Of a stretch of DNA of 64,000 bases, positions 19,529 through 30,200 are shown in pieces. Source of the DNA: Casuarius casuarius (lineage: Eukaryota > Chordata > Aves > Casuariiformes > Casuariidae); assembly GCA_003342895.1 (NCBI GenBank), contig PTFA01000028.1:3079581-3143580 (forward strand), in the 5' to 3' direction. Position 1 is the first letter of the stretch. Every line of letters starts with the position of its first letter. Under the pieces are notes generated by a model, which was not told the DNA's origin, did not search any database, and saw only the letters and a program-made list of their open reading frames with translations. Position numbers and translations under genes: made by a program.

Positions 19529-22500
19529 CTAAAACAGAGAAGCAATCTGGTTAATCAGTGTTTAATGTAATTTCAAGTCCTTAGGGCAATACCATTTTTC
19601 TGGCAGATGCTGGCTTGCCCTGTGCAAACATTTAATAAAAACAGACAGGAATCACTCTGAGTTTGCTGCATCACTTCAGAAAAAGCCTCGTATAATGCCA
19701 AAAGAATACACCCATTAAGGGAGATGGTTCTTGGAGGTGACGACCTGTTCTCTGATTTGAATAGGCAGATAGCAAACAGAAAGCAAATTTTTAAGCTTAT
19801 ACATGGAAAGTAGGCAAAAAGGCTTATTAGAAATTACTACTGTTGAACATTTTGAGATTGAACTCTTGAAGGAGTCCTATAGTCAGATATCTATGAAGTT
19901 ACTGACTACCCCAAAAGTGCAGGGCTCTGCTTGGAGAAGCTACATGTGCAATGTTGTTTCTGTAACTACAGAGATTTCACAGCTTTCAAAAAGAAGGCAG
20001 TGCGACAGAAAAAAAAACAATGGAAATACCCTTCTTTGCCCCTTTCTTTTCTACGGGAAAGAACCAAGTAAGGTAGCCTAATTCGCTGATCCTTGCACTA
20101 TCATTGTCTGCGTCTAAGACAACCCCTCCTCTGCTAGAGCTAGTCTGACAGGGGAATAAGGTTTTGCAAATTAAATCACATCATGCCAATCAAACAGAGN
20201 GCTGGAGTGAGGGGTGAACGTCCAGGGGGGCTGCAGGCCTCTATAATCATTGTCTAGTGCAACACACACTCTTTGCACAGAGTAGTGGAGCAGCTCAGCT
20301 CCTCTTGTCTGGATCACAGCTGCATCAGCTCTACTCACTGCTATCTGTGCCCAAATATACAGATCCAGGTAGGTGACATTTTCTTACAAGGCACCTTGGT
20401 TTCTGAACCAGGGAGAAAAATCACCTTATCCATTTAGCCCTAATAAATTTAGCGGTATAAAAACTTTTAGGACAGGTATCTTCTTACATTTGCAAAAACT
20501 CTACCAGCCCATTACAGCAGCTGTATCAACAAGGAGCAGTAAAGATAAAAATCAAAGAATTTACATTTGTAATACTCACCACTCCGATAGCCCAAGGCTA
20601 CAGCCAAATCCATGGAATTATAGCCAGCATCTGTTTCAATAGTTGGATCAGCACCACTTTCTATGTAAAATAGGAGAAGAATCAAACTCAGATTTCTGAC
20701 AATAAGAACTGATAATACCTCATTACTGATGGTTCGGTTTGGATAGTTTGCTTACCAAGAAGAATTTTTACACATTTCACATGGTTCCCATGCACCGCAT
20801 AGAGTAGGGGTGTGCCTCCATTCTGCAAACGCAGGAAAAAAGCCTTAGGCACTTAATGGTTAAGCAGCTGCAACTATAATTCCTTGACATACCAGTACTT
20901 CTGTGTATCAATAAGAGAATTCAGAGGCTTTATATAAAAATCAGGTTCTCAGTTTTGGTTCTTCATGTCTTCCATCTTTTCTGGCCAATTGTTTAGGTTG
21001 TAAGTTCACTCTTCTATAAAGGAATCAATCTCATTGCTCTTTTCAACAAAAAGTCAGAACCGACAGGACCAACTTCTCTTATTTTGTTGAAGAAAATCCT
21101 ACATAAGTTTTGAAAGCCTCAGATATTTCAGAAGAGGTAGAACAATTTTCAAACTCAAGCCAGTGCTATGCCTTGTTTCAAATTTCTGACCAAAGCACAC
21201 TCCGATTTTGTAAATTCCAGCCAGAGACTTACCCAGTCATACTCATTGACATCAACTCCACAGTCCAGCAGCATTTTAACAATATCTGTATATCCTTTAC
21301 TGCAAGCCAGGGAGAGGGCACTTTCTCGCCCTTTCCCCAAAATCTGAGGATCTGCACCCTAAAATAATAATAATTAAAAAACCACAAATCAGTAATTTTT
21401 TTGAAGTGAGGTTTCACAGGGAACTTAGCTTTAACACCTTTAAATATATAGCAGCATTGACAAGCCTAGAAATGCAAAATGAGCTAAAAAGTCAATCAAT
21501 ACATTTAAAATGAATTGTATTCTTTTCCTTACATTCTGGAGGAGAAATTCCACTACTGCTATCTGCCCATGAGCAGCAGCCCACATCAGAGGGGTAAATC
21601 CTTCTTCATCCTTATGATTGATTACATTTTCTGTTTATAGAAGAAAATACAATTCAGTAATCCTCTTCAGTGATGCATTGTATGAGCTGGAATAAATGTG
21701 TTGACATATCCATTGTGAATGGACGAAAGCATGACTGTGCCCTAACAGTCGTTCTCATGTGAATTTACAAACAAAATTTTAATCCCAGTGGTGATGCAAA
21801 TATCCTCATACAAGCAAAAAACAAAAATCCAACAAGCTAAATTAAAATGTAGAAGTTAGATTTTTTTTCTTAGTTCTATAAATCAAGCTTTATTTTTACT
21901 CAGAAATGTGGCAGTTTGTCTGTAATCTGGGCTATGCCTTTGGAGAGAAGAGAAGGGCTGCCTCAAAAATAAGGAAATACATTCTGTATTACACTGCAGG
22001 AAGTACTTTTTTCAATACAGTGAGAGACGCACAGTCTTTTAAAGATTTAACTTGTAAAGCAATATAGATAGTGTAACCCCATCCCCTTGAAAGTTCAGGT
22101 AATCACATAGGGTGCTTTGTGGAAACAGTTAAGATCTACTTCTAGAAGAGCTGGAAGAAAGAAAAGGAAAAACAAGCGACTGACTGAAAAGTTGAGCTGA
22201 ATTAATCTTTTAGATATAAATATTCTAAAAAACCTGCATGCCTTATCATACACTATTATAAGCATTTTAACCGTTACTGACATTTCAGAATCAATTTGCT
22301 TTTTGTACTTACAAATAATTAACAAGCTGTATATACTCATTATCTGCTTTCCATAAACATTTCAACAAATACTTACTGAAAGCAAGGCTGATTACTAATA
22401 GTACAATCAGAATATACTATCACTCTGTTCAATATATTATACAGAGTTGAGACAGAATGAGTAGCACTGTTATGTTGCAAATGTGATCCACGGCTTAAAT

Positions 22501-25500
22501 TACCAACATATAGCTCTATATGATAACTCATTAAATACAACTGGAAAGTTACCATTAATAGGAATGTGTTTTAAATTATAAACTAAACTAATAATAATAA
22601 TAAAAAGGTAAAACTCCCCTGATAGAACTAAGAGTCTCCTCTCTCATTTCCATGGATTACCTATATACCTGGGGAGCAGAGGGAAGAAGGGATTGACGCA
22701 CGACACCCACTAATGATAATGTTTCATTCTAAACACAAACCATAGCAGCGAGAGATGCACATAAAACAACAGTCTACATTTGCAAAGAACAGATACCTCA
22801 AATATCCTTCAATCTGTAGCACATTTGGAGATTTTTCTATGCAGCTTTGGGGACAAGCTCAAGCATAACAGCGTATAAATTCCTCAAAGGAAAAAAAAGA
22901 AGGTATTTAACCTCCCTTAGCCTTACCTTGTTCGATACGTGTGGCCAGATACAGCATTTCCCCCTGAGCAGCTAGTTGGTGAACTGATAAAGCTGCAAAA
23001 AGAGAAGCAAAAGGATGTGGTATGCACACAAATTTTCATTCTGCTCTATTTGGAGTTGGGCGTAACGTGGCCATTGGCTTGTGCAGTACAGAACTTGGAT
23101 GTGAAAACATACACAGATTTCACCTTATTTCACCTTATTTTATTACTTATTACTACCTTAAGAATTAAAAAGTTTCTGTATCAAGAATATAAAATTAGAG
23201 CTTAAGAATCAGAAAAATCTTTCTGGTTTTCAAATCAAGAATTGGATCCTCTCTGGAAAACATGCTTCAGTCATGAATTCTATACAGCAGGTAGACTGCC
23301 ATTTTATGGTTGGGATCATGTGAAATTAGACAAGATTATCTCAATGTTTTCTTTCCCACATAACAGTTCATTAAAAGACCAAAGAAAAATGGAAACAAAT
23401 CTGGCAAGCAGCTAGATTACAGTTCACAAAAATAATTAACAACAGTAAGGCAGAAGGATACTTACAGTTTACAAGCAGAGGTGTTGTAGAGACTTCATTT
23501 CCCCTATGTTTGTTAGTTAGGGTAGTTGACTGTTTTATTGGAGAGAAATGCTTAGTAGTTGATGGAGTGTAAACATGTCTTACTTGGATACCAGGGGAAG
23601 GAGAAGTATGGATGTTGCATTCAGCTACATTGAATAGAAAAAATAAACATGATTTTAGTGCTAGTAAGAGCATTAAAAGAAATCCGCAGATTCCAAGTTG
23701 AACTAGAAAGCACCAGTGTCACAAGATCTTTAAAACCTGCATTAAGTAAGCTTTGTGACATTCACTTTTTTCACTGGGGTAGTACGTGACTGAAGAAAGG
23801 ACTGCATTCGCTTCTGCCATTAAAACAGTACAGATATCCCACATGTAAGTATAGTATAGTATCAGGCAGAAGCAACTTGGTATCTAAATGAAGTAAGTCT
23901 TTGTCCAGATATCCTGCTCATGGATCTATCAGGTAAGAGAGCACTACCTGACCTGTAATATCTTTATTAACACTCAGTGCGATGAACATGATACAGCCAT
24001 GGTTATATAATGCTCAGCTCATCTTTTTGCCTACTATCTAACCAATACACAGCACAGCTGCACCCAACCTTCACTAAATTTCTTCATCAGGACTTTCCCC
24101 ACTCCCGTTTGACAAAATTGTAACTGTATTATGGATCTTATGACTATTTATCCAGTAGGAATAAAGATCTTCCACACTAACTTGTAGAAAATGCAACAGC
24201 AGCACATCAATCGTAATTCAAAGTCACTCTCTGTTGCTCTGTTTATTTGTACTAACTTTTTTAGCTTTCTATCAGAATCTAACAGATTTTATAACAGAAT
24301 GCATGCATTGTCTTGGCTTCTAATTCACAGAAGAATAGCTTTTGGTTTTGAGAAGTAGCTGAGAAGCCAATTTTTTTTTTTTTTTTTTTAAAAGACAAAT
24401 GATTAAATACCGGAAAGGCATAGTGAAGACTGAAACTCCATTATTGGCCGAATTGATTTGATACTAGTGTGCACTAGTAAATAATGATTTGAAGCTAATT
24501 AACATGCACACTGAATGCATGCTGTAAAGAACTATAGATGACCCTGGGCAACAGGATGAAAACAAAATTACATTTTGTTTACCAATTAAATAGCTTCAGC
24601 TGAGGTTATCGAATTAAGAGATCTACCAGGGATTTTTGACCTGCGGTCCCTGGATCCGCAGGACTACTTCTAAGGGGTTCACAAATGTTACCTAAGAAAA
24701 ACAACCCTATTGCTGACGGGTCTGAATTTGCCGTTCAGGTCTGCAGCTCCACTAGAAAGCATTTAGGGCCTGCAAATCAAAAAAGTTTGAAAATTACAAT
24801 GGCTGAACTGCAGCCAAACAATACAAATTGCAGAAATCATCAAAATCTACAATAGGTTTCTGTTTGTGCATATTATAGCAAATGGGTCAGATTCAGCATC
24901 GTGACAAGATACACTACTAACGGTCTGAAATATTAAAGCAAACACTAATAAACACAGTTGTTTAGAGGAAATAGATATAAGACCTAATTGTGGTCTCTAT
25001 AGATAAGCCCAGCCACAATAAAACCCCAATCAACTCTCATGAAGCTGCATAGCAGCGGGTGGAGATTAGCTGCAGGGAACAGTTTGCAGAATTGTAGCAA
25101 TATTCACTTTCAAATAGCGTGAAACCAAATCAGCCAATCAATCACTACAATGGCTGCAGGCTTTGTGCAGCCATATTGATAAAACAAAGTCAACTGTATA
25201 AACTATGTTATTTTATCATCATACTAGTGAAAGGCTAAAACACGACCCACAAAGCTATTGAAGTTGACATGATCATATAACACTTTCAGTGATGTTTTGA
25301 AAAAACTTGTATATTCAACAGTGGGTAGCACGTGGTAAGACTGGAGAATTAGCCAGCAAAAGTAAGCTTGTTTTCATAATTGGCCTCAGCTCTTAACTAT
25401 ATTAAAGACTTTTTGTGCCATTACTTTTCAATTAAAAATAATTTTGAGGGAAGTTAATTTACATTAATAACTCATTATTGACTATATATAATAAAAATTG

Positions 25501-25916
25501 TAAGGAAACAAGTTATAGAAAATTATTACATATCAGCACACACACAATAAAAGGAGAGGCTTTTTAACATATCAGCTTAATGGGATGGGACAGTCCACAC
25601 ACAATAATTTGTGCCATGAAGTTCAACCTTTAAATAAGACAGACGCCACTTCAAGGTCAGAGTTAACTTGGTCTTGAATATTTTTACTGTCCTCTTCATT
25701 CAAAGATTTCACAAATCGCGAGCAGACATTCATATCAAATCTATTGGGCAAAATGAATTTCATTCCCATGGCGACACTCTGAGCTGGGCCTTCCTCTGTG
25801 CTAGAGTCAAGCTGATGTTCCACCTTAACGTCCGGCATGGGTGGAAGGCTGTAGCTTGTGGTGCATTCTTCCACAATTAACTGGGCTCCAACATCTAAAT
25901 TTGTTGAAGATGCCAT
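19473..25916 (-). CDS. ANKRA2: ANKRA2, ankyrin repeat family A protein 2 (8 coding exons)
   Basis: In transcript order the coding exons are complement 25628-25916, 23466-23624, 22927-22992, 21533-21630, 21233-21358, 20756-20822, 20580-20660 and 19473-19528. The total is 942 bases, 313 aa plus stop, the same length as I recall for human ANKRA2. The N-terminal third ([18 protein letters not shown]...) is followed by a Ser/Thr-rich linker around [14 protein letters not shown]. The C-terminal half carries ankyrin repeats from about residue 148, with motifs such as [38 protein letters not shown] and [16 protein letters not shown]. Known role: the ankyrin groove binds PxLPxI/L peptides of megalin (LRP2), HDAC4/5 and RFX7, linking endocytic receptor tails and class IIa deacetylases. 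The gene is convergent with BTF3 and divergent from UTP15. RFXANK is the nearest paralogue, but the N-terminus fits ANKRA2. All junctions are GT-AG, no frame is broken, and the single ambiguous base (20200) is intronic. Confidence 0.97.
20200..20200. other. Single ambiguous base
   Basis: One n occurs in the last ANKRA2 intron. It does not touch a coding exon or splice site. Confidence 0.99.
20580..20660 (-). CDS. ANKRA2: ANKRA2 coding exon 7 (residues 269-295, plus first base of 296)
   Basis: The acceptor is TTACATAG|AAA and the donor AGTG|GTGAGT. The exon encodes (E)[20 protein letters not shown] and ALGYRS, entering the last ankyrin repeat. Confidence 0.95.
20756..20822 (-). CDS. ANKRA2: ANKRA2 coding exon 6 (residues 247-268, plus first base of 269)
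   Basis: The acceptor is CGTTTGCAG|AAT and the donor CTTG|GTAAGC. The exon encodes [20 protein letters not shown] and LL, most of the fourth ankyrin repeat. Confidence 0.95.
21233..21358 (-). CDS. ANKRA2: ANKRA2 coding exon 5 (residues 205-246)
   Basis: The exon is 126 bases, phase 0 at both ends, with acceptor ATTTTAG|GGT and donor TGG|GTAAGT. It encodes [20 protein letters not shown] through NEYDW, the third ankyrin repeat. Confidence 0.95.
21533..21630 (-). CDS. ANKRA2: ANKRA2 coding exon 4 (residues 172-204)
   Basis: The acceptor follows AACAG and the donor is AAT|GTAAGG. The exon encodes (E)[20 protein letters not shown] and [12 protein letters not shown], a canonical ankyrin TPLxxAAxxGxxxxVxxLL repeat. 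Confidence 0.95.
21631..22926 (-). other. ANKRA2: ANKRA2 intron between coding exons 3 and 4
   Basis: This is a 1.3-kb AT-rich intron with a short AAT run near 22590-22602. No gene or recognised repeat family was seen. Confidence 0.75.
22927..22992 (-). CDS. ANKRA2: ANKRA2 coding exon 3 (residues 150-171, plus first base of 172)
   Basis: This 66-base exon lies between TTTTTGCAG and CAAG|GTAAGG. It encodes (S)[21 protein letters not shown], the first ankyrin repeat. It is easily missed because of its size. Confidence 0.94.
23466..23624 (-). CDS. ANKRA2: ANKRA2 coding exon 2 (residues 97-149, plus first base of 150)
   Basis: The acceptor is CAATGTAG|CTG and the donor AACT|GTAAGT. The exon encodes (A)[20 protein letters not shown] through STTPLLVN, the Ser/Thr-Pro-rich linker before the ankyrin repeats. 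Confidence 0.95.
23625..25627 (-). other. ANKRA2: ANKRA2 intron between coding exons 1 and 2
   Basis: This is a 2.0-kb AT-rich intron with a T19 run (24371-24389) and a hAT-like element relic (24627-24801). No other structure was recognised. Confidence 0.8.
24627..24801. mobile_element. Short hAT-like (MER5/Charlie-type) non-autonomous DNA transposon relic
   Basis: The left edge CAGGGATTTTTGACCTGCGG and the right edge, which reads CATTGTAATTTTCAAACTT on the other strand, form imperfect terminal inverted repeats. Just inside the left end, CCTGCGG...CCGCAGG gives a small hairpin of the kind found in hAT elements (the GTGGTCC-GGATCC motif). The unit is about 175 bp with no coding capacity. I could not see a clear 8-bp target duplication. 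The family name is inference from pattern, not from a library search. Confidence 0.45.
25628..25916 (-). CDS. ANKRA2: ANKRA2 coding exon 1 (residues 1-96, plus first base of 97)
   Basis: The ATG lies at 25914-25916 in the context GAAGCCATGG, a good Kozak match. The donor is AAAG|GTTGAA. The exon encodes the N-terminal region, including [20 protein letters not shown] and ending ASVLFK. An acceptor TTTATGTAG at 25938-25940 suggests the exon starts at 25937 with 21 nt of 5' UTR. Confidence 0.95.
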
Positions 25917-26290
25917 GGCTTCAATCGTGTAAAAGTTCTACATAAAATGTTTCTTCATGGCTTCTAGCCACCAGCAGTTCCAGTCAGCCAAGGTGTCTCC
26001 AATATGATATGGATGTTAAAATAATCTGTAAGTTAACACAAATACTCTTTAGTTTGGATATTATATAAAAACAGTCTGGTGGAATAACGCATAAGGATAA
26101 ACCAAACTTCCTTTGTTTATGCTTATGGCATTTTAGGTAGCCCAAAACATATTGAAATAAGTATGCTACTACTGACACAGGCCATCAGCTACACCCTCTG
26201 TTTATTTTTTATGTGTCTGTTCAAGCCAAACTTCCTAATGAAGTGAATAGGAGTTTCATTGAATGAAACTTCAGAATATTAGTCTGGTAG

Positions 26291-26312
26291 TAACAACAAC
26301 AACAACAAAAAA
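26291..26312. repeat. (AAC)n simple repeat
   Basis: About five AAC units are followed by an A run. They lie in the probable 5' UTR intron of ANKRA2. Confidence 0.85.
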
Positions 26313-26785
26313 ACTCATGCCCAAAACTGAAACAAACTTCAAGATGCAGATGACTTAATGGCCTATGAAATATTGGCCTTAGAGCAAAAGTTAGAGTGAC
26401 TATACAGCCCTTCATGACTCCGAATCCTCATAAACCCAGTGAAATAAAAGGGTCCTACCATACAGGTAGGAATATGATAAAATCCTTTCAGGCTGCCGGC
26501 AGGAAAACAGCCCCTACTACCTGGGGCCTTTCGGCAGTACTGAGGGCGGTTCAAGCTCAGGGCAGGCTGCGCGGCAGCCCCCGGCAGCCCAACGGCGCAG
26601 GGCCGCCAGCGCCGCCGCTCCCGGAAGGGAGGGGAGGGGAAGGGAGCCGCGGCCGAGGGGCTGTGGGGAGGCCTGACACGGCCCCTGCGACACGGCGCCC
26701 CAGAGCCCCACTCCCTGCTGAACACAGAGCAGCCGCGGCGGTGACGACTCCCACAAGCCCGAACAGCACCGCAAACCGACCTCAC

Positions 26786-26830
26786 CTCGGCGCCACGGCC
26801 GTGGAAGAAGACGCGCCGGCGGTATGACAT
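26786..26830 (-). other. ANKRA2: Probable non-coding exon 1 of ANKRA2 (approximate start)
   Basis: On the minus strand GGCGCCGAG|GTGAGGTC is a strong splice donor (last exon base 26786), just downstream of the CRE/ETS cluster. The first coding exon has an acceptor at 25938-25940, so a leader exon is expected. The transcription start is a guess. Confidence 0.5.
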
Positions 26831-27138
26831 CACTTCCGGCGCGCTGCGCGGGCAAGCCGGCTGCGATTGGGCAGCGGCGGCGCGCGGGAATGACGCGACT
26901 CTCGCGAGCGCAGCGCCCTCCCGCGAGACAGGCGCGGGCGGGCCATGGCGGCGGCGGCGCGCGGCGTGGCGCTCGCTCCCTGAGGCGGCGGCGGGACCCC
27001 CGGAGCGCCCGGCCCGGCCCGGCCCCCTGAGCGCCCGGCCCGCAGAGCCGCCCGCGGCGCGGCCCGCAGCCCGGGGCAAGGCTCGCAGGCGGCCGCGGCT
27101 CCCTGAGGAGGCGCTGCGCGGGCCGGCTGCGGGCCGCG

Positions 27139-27228
27139 ATGGCGAGTTACAAGCCGGTTGTGGTTCCGGCGCAGCCCAGGCTCGGCGAGAAGGTCACGCA
27201 GGACACGCTGTACTGGCGCGGCTACAAG
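27139..27228 (+). CDS. UTP15: UTP15 coding exon 1 (residues 1-30)
   Basis: The exon encodes [20 protein letters not shown] plus [10 protein letters not shown] and ends AAG|GTGCGG, phase 0. It sits inside the CpG island. Confidence 0.95.
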
Positions 27229-30200
27229 GTGCGGGCAGCCCCGGGGCAGCCGGGGCGGGGGCGGCGCTGCGCCGGGCTCGGGCCGCTCTGCCGCGCCTCG
27301 GGGTCGTCAGGGCGCTGCCGGGCCGGCGGGGGGACGGCGCCGCTCCTCCGGCTGCCGGGTGACGGGCTGGCGCCTCGGTGGCGTCCGTCCGTCCCTCCGT
27401 CCGTCCTGTGTCAAAGCCTGCTAAGTGACTTTCTGGAAGCGTGGGCTGGCGTGCACCCCACGTGGGCCCCAGTACGCATATCTAGTGTCCTAAAGGATTT
27501 TTTGTTGCTTTTGTTGGCGTAATCAAGCTGTTCTTAAGCGTGTGCGAATAGGCTTTTGTTGCTCAAATGAAATGTATAGTTAATAGATCATTTATAATGC
27601 ATGGATAGGAAACGTTAAAAGTGCATCTACAATCTACAAAGCAGTAGAAGGCTGGCTGGAGAGAAACTTAATAGGATTGTATTTAAAAAGTAAATCGGGC
27701 CCGAGCAGGTTTTGAGTACTGTGTAGGAAGAATAGTAGGCTGCTTTCATTTTTGATAGTGTACTTCTGTGTATTTGATAATTCTTACAATTCTTTTAGAC
27801 ACCTGTTCAGATAAAGGAATTTGGTGCAATAAACAAGATTGACTTCTCCCCAGTTTCTCCGTATAACTACGCTGTCACAGCCTCCTCAAGGGTAAGTGTT
27901 TTTCTTTTGAGGTTTTTATGTTTTTAGGCTTTATAAATGGTCTTATTTTGTTTGTCAGCTAGTATTATATGAATTAACTTAACGTCTTGTTTTGCTAGAT
28001 CCACGTTTATGGTCGTTACTCTCAGGAACCAATCAAAACATTTTCTCGCTTCAAAGATGCTGCCTACTGTGCCACGTACAGAGATGATGGCAAGCTGCTT
28101 GTTGCTGGCAGTGAAGAAGGTAGCATTCGACTCTTTGATATCAGTGGAAGAGCACCACTGAGACAGTTTGATGGTCATACTAAGTAAGACAGTGTTGTTT
28201 TGTTCCTTGTCTGTCCGAGCTTGCTCGTGCATTTACATATGTCTGCTTTGAACATTGCTGAAAATCTTAAAAATATTAATCTATGTTATATCCAACTGTC
28301 TCACATTCATCTTGTTGAAAAGTAGGCTTTTAAATGTTAACATTAGAATTGGAGTGACGGTATATATATTAATTCCAAAAATGAATCCAGTATGTGAAAG
28401 AATAAATACAGCTTGTAACTTAGGCAGGTATCCGTTACTTAATATATTGTGTATGTATAGTCTTGTGACTCCAATGTGCTGATAAGCAAATTCTGTTCGA
28501 TGCTAGGATAAACAGAGTTCTAAAAAGAGGTTAAAGGTGGTGAAGAAATTTGCCAGGAAGAGCAAAAATCACTTTAAAAAGGGGGGGGCGGGGATGGAAG
28601 AGAAGGAGTTCTTATGTTCCAGTGAGAAGAAGAAAAATGTTTGAAATAGGCTTATGGGTTTTACGGAGAGAACACAATAGTAATATTTAGATTGCGTAGA
28701 TTGCTGTGTTGTGGAAAACTATAGGTATTTTACCTATCTATAACAACAGCAAAACCCCCTTAATAATCAGAAGGTGCACAGGCAGAACTTGAGAGTGTGT
28801 TTCCACTATAGTTCTCTGTTGCAGATAGGGTATTATCTTATGTCCTGACCACTAGGTTACCTGTAAATAAGTTTTAGGGTATCTGTGTTTTCTCTCAAAG
28901 TTATTCTCTGTTGGCATGTTACATTGATAATATGGATTTGAATAGTGGTTTTTAAAGGACAAGAAGAATTTCCAAATCAGTCTTAAAATTTACTACTTAT
29001 AAATTTAGAGTAAAGTAGAGTACTAATACACAGACCTCAGTAAGGCGTCCAGTAGCCCTGTAAAATCCTTAAAGCAGATCATGTTGGTGCTTAGATCAGC
29101 ACCTGTCAGCATGACCTTTTTCTGACTGAAAATACAAAAGCTAAAGTATTCTTAGCTTCTAAAGTAGAGGAAGTACTTTCCTTTAAAAAAAAATCTGCAG
29201 TCAAACCAAGTGTTCTGGAAACATTTATATATTTTAATACTTTGGATATTGTGGATTCTGTTTCCTAGAGCTGTTCATGTAGTGGGCTTCCTGTCCGATA
29301 AATACCGAATATTTTCTGGTGGTGATGATTATTCATCAAATTTGTGGGATATTCCAAGTGCTACAGAAATTGTGTCATACAGTGAACATACGGACTACGT
29401 GAGATGTGGTTGTGCAAGTAAGCTGAATGCAGATGTCTTTATAACAGGTTTGTGTTTTGTTTTGTTTTTTAAACGCTTCTTTTGGATCAAACTGAAAAAA
29501 AATGCAGAAAGATGGTTTCTCTTTGATCCAGTAGGATCTCTTTGATTACATCTTAAACATGAAGGATCTGTCTTCCTGCTTTGTGCCTACTTTGTCATTT
29601 CCTTTTTGCTTGTTTTTCTATTTTAAGTGGTTTGACTGGCGTAGCACTGATACCTGTAGGGAAACTGTAAGCGAGCTCACTTTTAACATATCCTTCCTTT
29701 GCGCTTTAGCCTATTAAGGTTACTTGTCTTTGAAAGCTAAAGAAAGTCCTGTGAGTGCATCCTTTAGCTGGCATTGACTGAAACATTTTGTCAGGTTTTG
29801 GATGAAGGAGACGTGTTAAATTGTATTGAGATCACAAGTTTTTGTGCACGAACAACTGAATCATAAGGTGCTGTGAGGAGTTACCTGAAACCAGTTGCTT
29901 TTGGATTTCCTAACAATTGCTATGAAAAATCTGGTGTTCCTTACTTTTAGATGCATAAGACACGGGTTTCATCAGATTTTCTGATTTCTGTTATTATATT
30001 TACACTTGAGAACGGAAGGAAAATAAAGTTAAGACTTAAATTATGTATAAGGCCTGACATGTTGATAGGCCTAGAATTGAGAGCTGTGTGCTGTCTGGAG
30101 ACTGTAAATTTACATAGGTAAAATAGTAGGTGTTTTAAATGTATAGTTTAAAACTGTTTCCATTTGGCAGAAGCTCCTTTGGCTTGTAGCAAGTGCCTGT

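Larger units (their letters stand above)
26480..27430. promoter_or_regulatory. Bidirectional CpG-island promoter of ANKRA2 (-) and UTP15 (+)
   Basis: About 950 bases of GC- and CpG-rich DNA lie between the two divergent genes. Visible motifs are a CRE-like TGACATCA (26825-26832) overlapping an ETS site CACTTCCGG (26831-26839), a reverse CCAAT box ATTGG (26866-26870), TGACGCGA (26891-26898) and TCTCGCGAG (26900-26908), with a second CGCGAGA near 26922-26928. ETS, TCTCGCGAGA and CCAAT elements are typical of TATA-less housekeeping bidirectional promoters. Long open frames here on both strands are a by-product of base composition. Confidence 0.88.

Noticed and set aside
26363..27079. 238-codon minus-strand open frame through the ANKRA2/UTP15 promoter
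   Set aside because: It is low-complexity Ala/Arg/Pro/Gly translation of a CpG island. It does not match ANKRA2, whose start exon is at 25916, and stop codons are rare in such composition.
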